From Salinicoccus halodurans (GTDB taxonomy: Bacteria > Bacillota > Bacilli > Staphylococcales > Salinicoccaceae), in assembly GCF_900114445.1 (NCBI RefSeq), contig NZ_FOTB01000002.1:209752-273751 (forward strand): 64,000 bases of DNA, written 5' to 3'. Shown here one piece after another: positions 1 to 7,931 of the stretch; within the stretch, counting starts at the first letter, position 1; each line of letters opens with the position of its first letter. Made by a program: the position numbers and the translations under genes. Below the pieces are notes generated by a model. It saw only the letters and a list, made by a program, of their open reading frames with translations, did no database searches and was not told the origin of the DNA.

Positions 1-8
1 GGACTTGA

Positions 9-854
9 AGGATGACGCGATCATCTTGGCCCTCCATACTTCCGGTGGACGCCAACAGCTCGATGCTGTAGATGCCATGCATCAGCACGGCATCTAAGAT
101 ATCCATCATCAAGACCGTCTCCATCTTCCCGGTGAATAAAGACCTCCCGACGACGCAGGGGAACCTGCTCGTCACCGACCTGACGAAGGGTGAGCACAAG
201 GCGACGATGGATACATCATATCTTACACGCCTCCGCACCGGTGCCATGACCGCCATCGCGACGGAAAGTTTTGCCCGGAAGGATGCGAAGACACTTTGTG
301 CCATCGGCACGGGCAACATGGCCTTCGAGCAGGTGCTCGGTGTCGTTGAAGTGCGGGATATCGAAAGGATCTTACTCTACAACCGTATGAAGAAGAAAGC
401 CGAAGGGTTCAAGAAAAGACTCGAGGCATTCGGGATCAGGGCAGACATCGAGGTTGTGGGCAATGCATCAAACGTCGTCACAAAGAGTGCCATCCTCAAC
501 TGTGCCACCCAGTCCACGGAAGCGGTATTCAACGGCAATGACCTGAAGCCCGGCACTCACATCAACGGCGTCGGTTCGTTCAAGCCCGTAATGAAGGAAA
601 TGGACGAAACGACGATCAAGCGCGTCAACCAGATCTATGCCGACGACCTCGAATCCGTCAGGGAGGAGGCCGGTGAGCTGATCCACGCGGTGGATGCCGG
701 CATCATCAGCTGGGACGACATAAAAGGCGAACTCGTCGACATATTCGAACAGGACTACCAGAATGATGAGGAGATCATCCTCTACAAATGTGTCGACGCA
801 GGGTACTTCGACCTGGCCGTTGCCGGCGGCGTCATGAAGATGTTTGGAGAGTAA
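9..854 (+). pseudogene. ornithine cyclodeaminase / mu-crystallin family protein, 5' damaged
   Basis: The open part (ATG at 72, 260 aa) carries the hallmarks of the ornithine cyclodeaminase / ketimine reductase family: KTVSIFP and PTTQGN near the start, LTRLRTGA about residue 55, and the dinucleotide-binding GTGNMA about residue 98. Family members are about 320-340 aa, so roughly 70 residues are missing. The same frame continues upstream and encodes family-like residues (ANSSML before MPCIS), but a TAG at 69-71 falls where a Tyr would be expected, and a TGA lies at 6-8. It is therefore a nonsense-mutated or mis-sequenced gene cut by the window edge. Some family members are delta1-pyrroline-2-carboxylate reductases of trans-3-hydroxyproline breakdown, which would suit the nearby island; that link is inference. 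The stop is followed by a terminator shared with the convergent gene. Confidence 0.7.
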
Positions 855-865
855 TCGGAGTAAAG

Positions 866-903
866 AGTAAAAAGAAGCGAAATTAATTTCGTTTCTTTTT
901 ACT
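866..903. terminator. bidirectional terminator
   Basis: Hairpin with arms AGTAAAAAG(A)A..CGAAAT and ATTTCG..TTCTTTTTACT, flanked by A and T runs on both sides. It lies between the convergent OCD-family gene and the DUF262 gene and can serve both. Confidence 0.8.
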
Positions 904-933
904 AAACTTTATTAGATAAAATAAGAGAATTCA

Positions 934-2808
934 TCAAACTTTGTTTTCTATAACATTAGCTAATATATTCGAGATAACATTTGAGCGATCGTCAATTTGT
1001 TTTTTAGTGAAATTAACCATTCCATCTATATAATAAGTGGGTAAATTTTCATTGATTTTGTTTATCAGCTTAGTATCTACGCCGTTTTTCACTTCAGTAG
1101 TTAAGTCAGTTGCCAATTTTTTCGTGATATAGAAATTCACATCGTTTTTATAATGAGGGCTTTTCTCTTTAAATGATTTATTCCCTAAAGAGGAATTATC
1201 TGTAGTGTAAATCAATGTAAGGTTACCAACTCTATTAAGGTTTTGAGAAAATTCTTCTTGGTCTTGGAATCCAAGAGAATTATAATCTTCAATTGCTAAC
1301 TTCTGTGACATAATATGCTCAATACTATATTTCTTGCCTTGAGTAGGATATATAGCCTCCACACTATTACAAAAATATGCCTCTAAAAATCTATAGAGGG
1401 ATGTCGCTTTAGAATGTGTTTTACCATTTCTGTTTTCAAGTCTTTTGGTAGGAAGAATTTCCCTTACAGTGTGTGAATAAATGCTTATCTCCTCATCTAT
1501 GAAACTTATTAGCTCATCAATTGGTTCTTTTAGCCTTTGGACTTCTGAGTACTTTTTAACCATACGTGGTATGAAAGCCTCCACCCTGTTAGTCTGTGTA
1601 AAACTGAATAATATAGAAGCTATAAACCTATTGATAGCGTCTACTAGTTTCATTTTATCATCATTACTTTTGATAAAATAAAATGGCATTAGCATTGCTT
1701 TCGCCTGTTCAACTCCTAGTATGTCGAAAAGGATTCTAAGTTGATAATGATTGCCAGTTTGATCTTTCATAAAATAATTGTATTCCTTCAACTCTATATG
1801 GGCATATACTTCAGAAACATCTTTCAATTTTTTGGAGAGATTTAAAAGTTCTTCTTTAGTAATACTATGTTGTTTTGATTTAAAATATTCAAATAGAGCG
1901 CTTTTCTTTTTATTTTCTCCATCGTAGGCAAGGATAAAGTTGGAAAGAAACTTTGAAGAAGAGAGCTTGTTTTTTCTTTTGTCTCTTTTAGCCGGCAACT
2001 CCAAGTTTTTATTGAACTGACTCCAGTTTTCTAGGAATTCTTGTTTTAATGATTCATTTTCTTCGTCTTTTGTCAGTATTTTAAGAAACATATTTTTTAT
2101 GAGGTCTAAGGGTTCTAATGATCGGCCACGGTCATTTAAAACTTCAAATAATTGAAAGGCTTTACTTTCATTAGGAGCCAGCGTGCGTATTAAAAAGACA
2201 TTGTCACTTAAATAATTTATTAGACGAATCACTTCCAATTCAGACATTTCTTCTAGTAATTCATTGATTCTTTGGTATACAGTGTAAATATTACGATCTG
2301 ATACTCTTTCAGGTTCTTCGTTTTTTTCGTAATTATCTCTCATCAGTCGTCTGTAAAAATCACCGAAAGCCAAAGAATCATCGTGTTGAATTCTTAACGT
2401 AAGAAATTCACCTAGATCGCTCGTTACAGAATAACCTTTTTTTAGGTTAGCACTATAGTTGTACCATTGATCTCTATACTGTGTATCTCCACTCACTTTA
2501 TCTTTAGCATAGACTTCTAAAGCTTTGAATAAAAGAGTGAGAGTAGTCAATCTTTGTTGTCCATCTATAACTACTTTCTCTTTGCCATTCCCAATTAGTA
2601 CAATATTGCCAAGTAAATATCCAGTAAGATCTTTTGTTTCTTTAGTAAAATCAGAGGAATCTTCTTTAAAATCTTCAAACAATGATTCTATTTCTTCTTT
2701 CCCCCACACAAATTCTCTTTGAAAATCAGGAACTATATAAGTGTTATTTGTACTTGTAATAAGTTCAGAAATACTTTTGTGGGAAGATGATATTGTATTT
2801 TCAGCCAT
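934..2808 (-). CDS. DUF262/DUF1524 (GmrSD-like) defence protein
   Basis: A 624-aa protein. Its N-terminal DUF262 (ParB/Srx-like nucleotidase fold) has PDFQREFVWG near residue 27 and the signature IDGQQRLTTL near residue 82. Its C-terminal DUF1524 is a His-Me-finger nuclease domain with YSIEHIMS near residue 490 and NRVGNLTLI...N...GNKSFKEKS near 525-550. This is the GmrS+GmrD fusion architecture; characterised members cut glucosylated or otherwise modified phage DNA (family knowledge). It stands alone with no methyltransferase partner. The gene is visibly more AT-rich than the metabolic genes around it and abuts an IS30-type element, suggesting horizontal acquisition. The start ATG follows GGAGGTTC on the minus strand. 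Confidence 0.85.
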   Translation of the reverse strand: MAENTISSSHKSISELITSTNNTYIVPDFQREFVWGKEEIESLFEDFKEDSSDFTKETKDLTGYLLGNIVLIGNGKEKVVIDGQQRLTTLTLLFKALEVYAKDKVSGDTQYRDQWYNYSANLKKGYSVTSDLGEFLTLRIQHDDSLAFGDFYRRLMRDNYEKNEEPERVSDRNIYTVYQRINELLEEMSELEVIRLINYLSDNVFLIRTLAPNESKAFQLFEVLNDRGRSLEPLDLIKNMFLKILTKDEENESLKQEFLENWSQFNKNLELPAKRDKRKNKLSSSKFLSNFILAYDGENKKKSALFEYFKSKQHSITKEELLNLSKKLKDVSEVYAHIELKEYNYFMKDQTGNHYQLRILFDILGVEQAKAMLMPFYFIKSNDDKMKLVDAINRFIASILFSFTQTNRVEAFIPRMVKKYSEVQRLKEPIDELISFIDEEISIYSHTVREILPTKRLENRNGKTHSKATSLYRFLEAYFCNSVEAIYPTQGKKYSIEHIMSQKLAIEDYNSLGFQDQEEFSQNLNRVGNLTLIYTTDNSSLGNKSFKEKSPHYKNDVNFYITKKLATDLTTEVKNGVDTKLINKINENLPTYYIDGMVNFTKKQIDDRSNVISNILANVIENKV

Positions 2809-2899
2809 AATGAACCTCCGAGCATAGTTTTAATGATCAATATACACTATTTCTCATTTAAACTAAAGATCTCTAAAGGAAAGTATCTATAATCTTCGT

Positions 2900-3947
2900 T
2901 TGTCAAAATAATCTAGACAACTGATCTACAATCATGTAACTCATAAATACTTCCAACGGTGTCTGGTAGTTCAGAAACTTTCTGGGTATGTGGTTTCTCC
3001 TAGAGGCTGCTGAAGCAACCATCCCCTGATCCACTGCGTTAAGATCCATATGCTTGGGCAGCCCGTCTTTCCGAAGCAGTCCATTGGAATGCTCGTTCAA
3101 TCCCCGCTGGGAGGGCGTACCCGGGTCGGCAAAGTAAATATCAATATCGTTTCGGTTACTCATTGACTGCCAATTTGAGAATTCCTTCCCACAGTCGAAC
3201 GTAATGGACCTGAACAAATTCCTGGGGATTTGATGGAACCATGCATTGATGACTGTTTCGATATCCCGTGCGGTCCGGCCTTCGGGCTTGAGGGTAATGA
3301 TCATTTTGACAGCCGTTCTACGAGTGTCACAACGGCACTTTTATGGTGGACACCGACAATGGTGTCCCCTTCCAGATGTCCAAATTCCTCTGTGAAGTCG
3401 GGATAGTCTCTCTTTGAGAGGTTTTCCGTCTGAAGGCCTGTCTCCCCCGGCGTTCCTTATGACCGTTTGGTTTTCTTTTGCCTTTCATTGGTAATGTGGA
3501 AACATCAAAGTCCTTACGCTTGAACATGCGGTACAATGTGCGGCCGGAACACTGAATCGAACGTTCACGCCGGCCGGCAATCACATCCGGCGTCCACCCC
3601 TGTGCGACTTTTTCTGCCACATATGTGTGCTGGTCCTCTGGCAGTCTCGTCCGTTTTCGGCCACAGCGCTGCTTGTTTGCCTTGTAGCGCTTATAGAAAT
3701 CCAATGCGGTGTGGCCGTCTTTCAGAAAAGCGACTACATTGTGGACGGTCTGACGGGCCCGGTGAATCTGTTTTGAAATCTTTGATACAGAAGCATTCTG
3801 ATGGAAATAAGATTCTATAATCACAAGTTCATCCGTGCTAAGATGGGTGTCGGGCATTCGTGATCACTCCTATGATTTCTTTGGTTGGAAATTCATTTTG
3901 AGTGTATCACGAGTGGCTTTTCTTATGTGTCTAGCTTAATTTTACAA
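2900..3947 (-). mobile_element. IS30-family insertion sequence, inactivated
   Basis: An element of about 1.05 kb bounded by imperfect inverted repeats: 2900-2919 and, inverted, 3928-3947, matching at 17 of 20 positions and sharing CTAGACA at the inner side. The size fits IS30-family elements. It carries one transposase gene that is frameshifted twice. The transposase stop lies inside the left terminal repeat. I could not assign a convincing target duplication. Confidence 0.85.
2903..3857 (-). pseudogene. IS30-family transposase, double frameshift
   Basis: The N-terminal part (3857 to about 3410) has the helix-turn-helix region and the RRGRQAF segment typical of IS30 transposases. The middle part, in another frame, reads DYPDF...FGHLEGDTIVGVHHKSAVVTL, containing the first catalytic Asp. 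The C-terminal part, in a third frame, reads ITLKPEGRTARDIET...TFDCGKEFSNW...DPGTPSQRGLNEHSNGLLR, with the second Asp and Glu region. Frame 1 breaks at a GA repeat at about 3407-3412 (two extra bases). Frame 2 breaks at an A run at 3304-3307 (one base short). Undoing both gives a full-length DDE transposase. Confidence 0.85.
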
Positions 3948-3980
3948 TCGGCGAGGCAAAAAATATAATAAAATCATTTC

Positions 3981-4009
3981 CTGAGAACCAAAAGGTTCTC
4001 AGTTTTTTT
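3981..4009 (+). terminator. rho-independent terminator
   Basis: Perfect 9-bp stem CTGAGAACC / GGTTCTCAG with an AAAA loop followed by seven T. No plus-strand gene ends just before it, because the IS30 element sits there; it may be the tail of a gene lost when the IS inserted. Confidence 0.7.
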
Positions 4010-4011
4010 GG

Positions 4012-4042
4012 ATGGTTTTTTCACACTGTGTGAAAAAACCAT
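4012..4042. promoter_or_regulatory. 31-bp near-perfect palindrome upstream of aldehyde dehydrogenase
   Basis: Two 15-base arms, ATGGTTTTTTCACAC and its exact complement, are separated by a single T. A one-base loop makes it a poor RNA hairpin on its own, so a protein-binding operator is an alternative to a second terminator. It lies about 110 bp upstream of the aldehyde dehydrogenase start. Confidence 0.5.
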
Positions 4043-4099
4043 TGCTTTCTCTCAATTCATCATTTAGAATATATTTAACAGAATATTTTAAACTTTATT

Positions 4100-4113
4100 T
4101 GTTAGCGCTTTCT
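4100..4113 (+). promoter_or_regulatory. catabolite-responsive element (cre, CcpA box)
   Basis: TGTTAGCGCTTTCT matches the reverse-complement cre consensus (TGTTAGCGCTTTCA) at 13 of 14 positions. It is 38 bp upstream of the aldehyde dehydrogenase start, suggesting CcpA control. The promoter itself is not obvious. Confidence 0.75.
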
Positions 4114-4151
4114 TAAATGATTATCAATTAAACAAAAGGAGATGGGTAGTT

Positions 4152-5639
4152 ATGACAATTGCAGATCTGAAGCAGCGTGTTAATGAGTTCCTTGATGGTG
4201 AAATGGGATTGTATATAAATGGTGAGTATGTGCACCCTCAAAATGGTAAGACGTTTGATGTCTTGAATCCTGCGACTGAAGAGAGGATTGCGCAGGTAAG
4301 CGAGGCGGATGAGTCTGATATCGATAAGGCGGTCGCGTCTGCGAGGAAGGCCTTTTACGAAGGGGAATGGACGAAGATGGAGCCTGCTGAGCGGTCGCGT
4401 CTGATCTATAAATTTGCAGATCTTCTTGAGGAACACAGGGAGGAGCTGGCTCAGCTTGAGGCACTGGATAACGGCAAGGCATATCAGCAGGCTTTGGAAG
4501 ATGATGTGGACGGTACGGTGCAGCATTTCCGCTATTATGCCGGATGGGCGACGAAGATTTCGGGCAAAACACCTAATGTTTCTCCGGATTATGTGACGTA
4601 TACCGTTCATGAGCCCGTCGGGGTGGTCGGGCAGATCATTCCATGGAACTATCCTCTGGCGATGGCTGGATGGAAACTTGGTGCTGCACTGGCTGCGGGT
4701 TGTACCATTGTGCTTAAACCGGCATCTGAAACGCCATTGTCGATGCTGTATGCTGCGAAGTTATTCAAGGAAGCAGGATTCCCTGATGGTGTTGTGAATA
4801 TTGTTCCAGGTGCGGGCAGTATCGCAGGTAATGCTCTGGTTACACATCCTCAAGTGGATAAAGTGGCATTTACGGGATCCACTAAAACAGGTGGTTCGAT
4901 CATGAAGAAGGCAGCGGATGATATCAAGAGTGTAACACTGGAACTTGGCGGGAAATCTCCTGCCATCGTGCTTGAGGATGCAGATCTTGAGACAACGTTG
5001 GATGGCATCTTTGATGGAACAATGTATAACTCGGGTCAGAACTGCAGCGCAACAACGCGTATTTACGTCCACAGGAATCTATATGATGAAGTGCTTGAAG
5101 CTCTTAAGGAGAGAGCGGAGAAGACAGTTGTAGGACCGGGTCTCGATGATGATACGGAGATGGGACCATTGGTTTCTGAGAAACAGCTGGATACTGTCCT
5201 CGGCTACATTGAAAAAGGGAAAGAGGAAGGGGCAAGGCTGCTTACCGGTGGCGCCCGTAAGGGTGATAAAGGCTACTTCGTTGAACCGACAATCTTCGCG
5301 GATGTTGAAGATGATATGACGATTGCCAGGGAAGAAATCTTCGGGCCTGTAATGTCAGTGTTCGTATTTGATGAAGTCGATGAAGTGATCAGGCGTGCAA
5401 ATGACAGTGAATACGGTCTCGCTGCAAGCGTATGGACGGAGAACATTAAAAAAGGCCATTACATCGCAAGCAAACTTGAGTCGGGTACTGTTTGGGTGAA
5501 CGATTTTGGACTTGAACTGGAAACAATGCCTTTCGGCGGATATAAGAAATCCGGTATCGGCAGGGAAATGGGCGGAGATTATGGCATTTCCAACTATGTT
5601 GAAGTGAAGAGTGTATTTGTTAATATCAAACAGGACTAA
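4152..5639 (+). CDS. NAD(P)-dependent aldehyde dehydrogenase (likely 2-oxoglutarate semialdehyde dehydrogenase)
   Basis: A 495-aa protein of normal aldehyde dehydrogenase length. It has the PWNYP motif with Asn166, the general base Glu264 in LELGGKS, the nucleophile Cys298 in GQNCS, and EEIFGPV near 395. Superfamily members oxidise aldehydes to acids with NAD(P). In this neighbourhood the natural substrate is 2-oxoglutarate semialdehyde (2,5-dioxopentanoate), the product of the DapA-family deaminase downstream, giving 2-oxoglutarate; this is inferred from context. Sequence style also resembles betaine-aldehyde or AldA-type enzymes, so specificity is open. The start follows AAGGAGATG. A cre box lies upstream, and a cupin regulator follows after 18 bp. 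Confidence 0.85.
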   Translation: MTIADLKQRVNEFLDGEMGLYINGEYVHPQNGKTFDVLNPATEERIAQVSEADESDIDKAVASARKAFYEGEWTKMEPAERSRLIYKFADLLEEHREELAQLEALDNGKAYQQALEDDVDGTVQHFRYYAGWATKISGKTPNVSPDYVTYTVHEPVGVVGQIIPWNYPLAMAGWKLGAALAAGCTIVLKPASETPLSMLYAAKLFKEAGFPDGVVNIVPGAGSIAGNALVTHPQVDKVAFTGSTKTGGSIMKKAADDIKSVTLELGGKSPAIVLEDADLETTLDGIFDGTMYNSGQNCSATTRIYVHRNLYDEVLEALKERAEKTVVGPGLDDDTEMGPLVSEKQLDTVLGYIEKGKEEGARLLTGGARKGDKGYFVEPTIFADVEDDMTIAREEIFGPVMSVFVFDEVDEVIRRANDSEYGLAASVWTENIKKGHYIASKLESGTVWVNDFGLELETMPFGGYKKSGIGREMGGDYGISNYVEVKSVFVNIKQD

Positions 5640-5657
5640 AGTGTAAGAAGGTGCAAT

Positions 5658-6188
5658 ATGGATGATACGTTGGGCAGTGAACTGAAGAAAGTACGAAAGG
5701 GTAAAAGGATGACCCTGCAGGAATTGAGTGATAAGAGTGGTTTATCCATCAGTTTCCTGTCACAGGTAGAAAGAGGGCTCAGGACACTGACTTTTACGTC
5801 GCTCAGAAAAATCTCTGAAGCTCTGGAAGTGAATATTAATTTCTTTTTCGATAATGGTGGTACAAGCATCAAAAAGAAGATCAATAAGCAAAAAGCCGAT
5901 TCCGGCAATTTTTCCTATACAAGTCTGGTAGGGCAGATGAAAAATCCGGATTTCACTCCAGCAATCATTGAGCTGAGTGCGGGAGAATCACAGAAAGTGC
6001 CGTATACGCACAGCGGTCAGGAATTTGTATATGTATTATCCGGGCAGCTGGAGGTTGAACTGGAAGGGACGAAAGAAACACTGTACGAGTATGAATCCAT
6101 CCATATCGATTCCTCATTGGCCCATCACTGGTATAACGATACCAATGAGGTAACGGTATTGCTTTTGGTGTCATCTAATAATAACTGA
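5658..6188 (+). CDS. XRE-family regulator with cupin sensor domain
   Basis: A 176-aa protein. The N-terminal HTH_3 domain (about residues 8-62) includes MTLQELSDKSGLSISFLSQVERG. The C-terminal cupin_2 domain (about 105-172) includes HSGQEFVYVLSGQLEVEL and HIDSSLAHHWYN. Such proteins regulate catabolic genes in response to a small ligand in the cupin pocket. It is 18 bp behind the aldehyde dehydrogenase, so co-transcribed, and just ahead of the TRAP genes; control of one or both is likely but unproven. A terminator follows. Confidence 0.85.
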   Translation: MDDTLGSELKKVRKGKRMTLQELSDKSGLSISFLSQVERGLRTLTFTSLRKISEALEVNINFFFDNGGTSIKKKINKQKADSGNFSYTSLVGQMKNPDFTPAIIELSAGESQKVPYTHSGQEFVYVLSGQLEVELEGTKETLYEYESIHIDSSLAHHWYNDTNEVTVLLLVSSNNN

Positions 6189-6201
6189 GTATAAGATAAA
6201 T

Positions 6202-6250
6202 AATGTACTCCTAAAATTAAATTGATTTAAAATTTAGGAGTACATTTTTT
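6202..6250 (+). terminator. rho-independent terminator
   Basis: Arms AATGTACTCCTAAA and TTTAGGAGTACATT around an AT-rich loop, followed by a T run. It ends the aldehyde dehydrogenase-regulator transcript. Confidence 0.85.
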
Positions 6251-6307
6251 CATTTATTATTTTCACACACAGCAAATATTTTATTATGTTTGAATTATAT
6301 GTAAAAA

Positions 6308-6321
6308 TGTAAGCGATAACA
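6308..6321 (+). promoter_or_regulatory. probable cre box upstream of TRAP operon
   Basis: TGTAAGCGATAACA agrees with the cre consensus TGWAARCGYTWNCW except at one position (A for Y). It lies 20 bp before the TTG start of the TRAP binding-protein gene. Confidence 0.6.
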
Positions 6322-6340
6322 TTAAGGGGGGGTGATTATA

Positions 6341-7423
6341 TTGAAAAGAAAATTTCTGTTCATTTTCGTATTGACATGCTTATTAATAATAATGAGTTCT
6401 TGCGCACCAACAAAGACAATACCTGAAGGCGAAACAAAAGTTTATAAGTGGAGGATGGTGACTCATCAAATTCCAGGTACCGCACGGTATGATGGAACAA
6501 TATTACCGTTTGTAGAAGCAGTAAAAGAAATAACGAATGGAAGACTGATAATTGAACCATACGGTGCCGATATTCTTTTTCCTACAAATGACTCTTTCGA
6601 TATGGTCAAAAATGGTGTGGTGGAGATGGGCGCAATCTATACTGGGTTCTGGACAGGTAAAGATCCTGTGTTTGCTTTAGGTGGTGGAACTATCCCTGGG
6701 GATCCCATTACAGGATTCGATGAACATTTTTATCGCTCAGATCAATTGGAACCCATTATGAATAAAGCTTATGAAAAATTTGGAATCAAAAATCTGGGAG
6801 CTTTCGATTACGCACCGCCGGAAATTCTCATTTCAAGAACGCCAATCGAAAGTATTGAGGACTTCAAAGGAAAAAATATTCGGGCAGCAGGAGTTGCTTC
6901 GCAATTTTATGGAGAATTAGGGGCATCGGCTATATCATTATCGGCTCCTGAAATATATACAGGATTGCAGCTGGGGACAGTAGACGCTGCTGAATACAAT
7001 GATTTTCTAGTGAATGGCGAAATGGGATTGGATGAAGTTACAAAATATGTTATTGATCCTGCTATACATGTTGGACCGAGTACGGATAAAGAATTAATCG
7101 TTAATCCGAAGGCGTGGGAAGAGCTGCCGGAAGACCTGAAAGCTGCTGTCTATGTAGCGAGGGATAAAGTCAGATATGAATCAGCCATCGCGTATGGTGT
7201 GGAAAGTAAGAAAGCAGAAGCAGCGTGGAGGGATAATCCTGATATAGAATTCATAGAGTTGCCTGAAGAAGATATTAAGGAAATGAGAAAAATTGGTTTT
7301 GAATTAGTACTTGAATACAAAGAGGAGAGTGGATTGAGTAAGGAATATGTTGAAGAGTATGCGAGAGTTTTAAATGAACTAGGATATGTTGAAGAAGCAG
7401 AAACCCTAGGATACCAGGAATAG
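6341..7423 (+). CDS. TRAP transporter substrate-binding lipoprotein (DctP family)
   Basis: About 360 aa. A lipoprotein signal peptide ends in the lipobox IMSSC, followed by a DctP-type periplasmic-binding fold with YKWRMVTHQIPGT near the mature N-terminus and GLQLGTVDAAEYNDF near residue 210, the ligand-carboxylate region. It should capture an organic or amino acid at the outer membrane face and pass it to the DctQ/DctM proteins encoded next. I chose TTG at 6341: the ribosome site AAGGGGGG at 6324-6331 is 9 bp from it, but overlaps the alternative GTG at 6332. Context suggests hydroxyproline or a related imino acid; this is inference. Confidence 0.85.
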   Translation: MKRKFLFIFVLTCLLIIMSSCAPTKTIPEGETKVYKWRMVTHQIPGTARYDGTILPFVEAVKEITNGRLIIEPYGADILFPTNDSFDMVKNGVVEMGAIYTGFWTGKDPVFALGGGTIPGDPITGFDEHFYRSDQLEPIMNKAYEKFGIKNLGAFDYAPPEILISRTPIESIEDFKGKNIRAAGVASQFYGELGASAISLSAPEIYTGLQLGTVDAAEYNDFLVNGEMGLDEVTKYVIDPAIHVGPSTDKELIVNPKAWEELPEDLKAAVYVARDKVRYESAIAYGVESKKAEAAWRDNPDIEFIELPEEDIKEMRKIGFELVLEYKEESGLSKEYVEEYARVLNELGYVEEAETLGYQE

Positions 7424-7436
7424 GTGGTGAGTAATC

Positions 7437-7931
7437 ATGCGAAAAATTATTGCTGCTTTTGAAAACTTATCAAAAGTTTCTGGGAAAATTGCCAGTTTCA
7501 TGGTTATTCCTCTCACCTTGGTGGTCATTTATACAGTTATTATGCGCAGGTTTTTCGGCAATTCACCTGATTGGGGATTTGAAGTTACTATTTTCATATT
7601 TGGAATTATGATTTTACTTATGGGTGCAGATACTTTGAGAACGAAAGGTCATATTACAGTAGATGTCATACAACCATTAATCAAAGGAAAAGCAAGTTTG
7701 ATATTATCGACATTTGTGAACCTGCTTATAGTCATTACTTCTTTTTTCTTGCTGATTAAAGGCTTTGAACTTGCTATAGAATCAACACGAATTATGGAAC
7801 ATTCGGCTCATCAGACTTCGTTCAACCCACCTATTTGGTGGTTCAAGTGGTTTATACCAATCGGAGCTTTGTTATTGTGGCTGCAGTCATTGGTTGAACT
7901 ATATAAACTTTGGTTTGAAGGGAGAGAATAA
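7437..7931 (+). CDS. TRAP transporter small permease subunit (DctQ family)
   Basis: A 164-aa protein with four predicted membrane segments and the DctQ-typical motif TLRTKGHITVDVI near residue 67. It links the binding protein to the large permease in the membrane. The gene sits 13 bp behind the dctP-like gene, and its stop codon shares one base with the start of the dctM-like gene, so the subunits are translationally coupled. Confidence 0.9.
   Translation: MRKIIAAFENLSKVSGKIASFMVIPLTLVVIYTVIMRRFFGNSPDWGFEVTIFIFGIMILLMGADTLRTKGHITVDVIQPLIKGKASLILSTFVNLLIVITSFFLLIKGFELAIESTRIMEHSAHQTSFNPPIWWFKWFIPIGALLLWLQSLVELYKLWFEGRE

Noticed and set aside
1-106. Frame-2 peptide DDAIILALHTSGGRQQLDAV as the end of a SIS-type protein
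   Set aside because: It looks superficially SIS-like, but the overlapping frame 3 continues directly into the OCD-family protein and explains the region better; not settled without upstream sequence.
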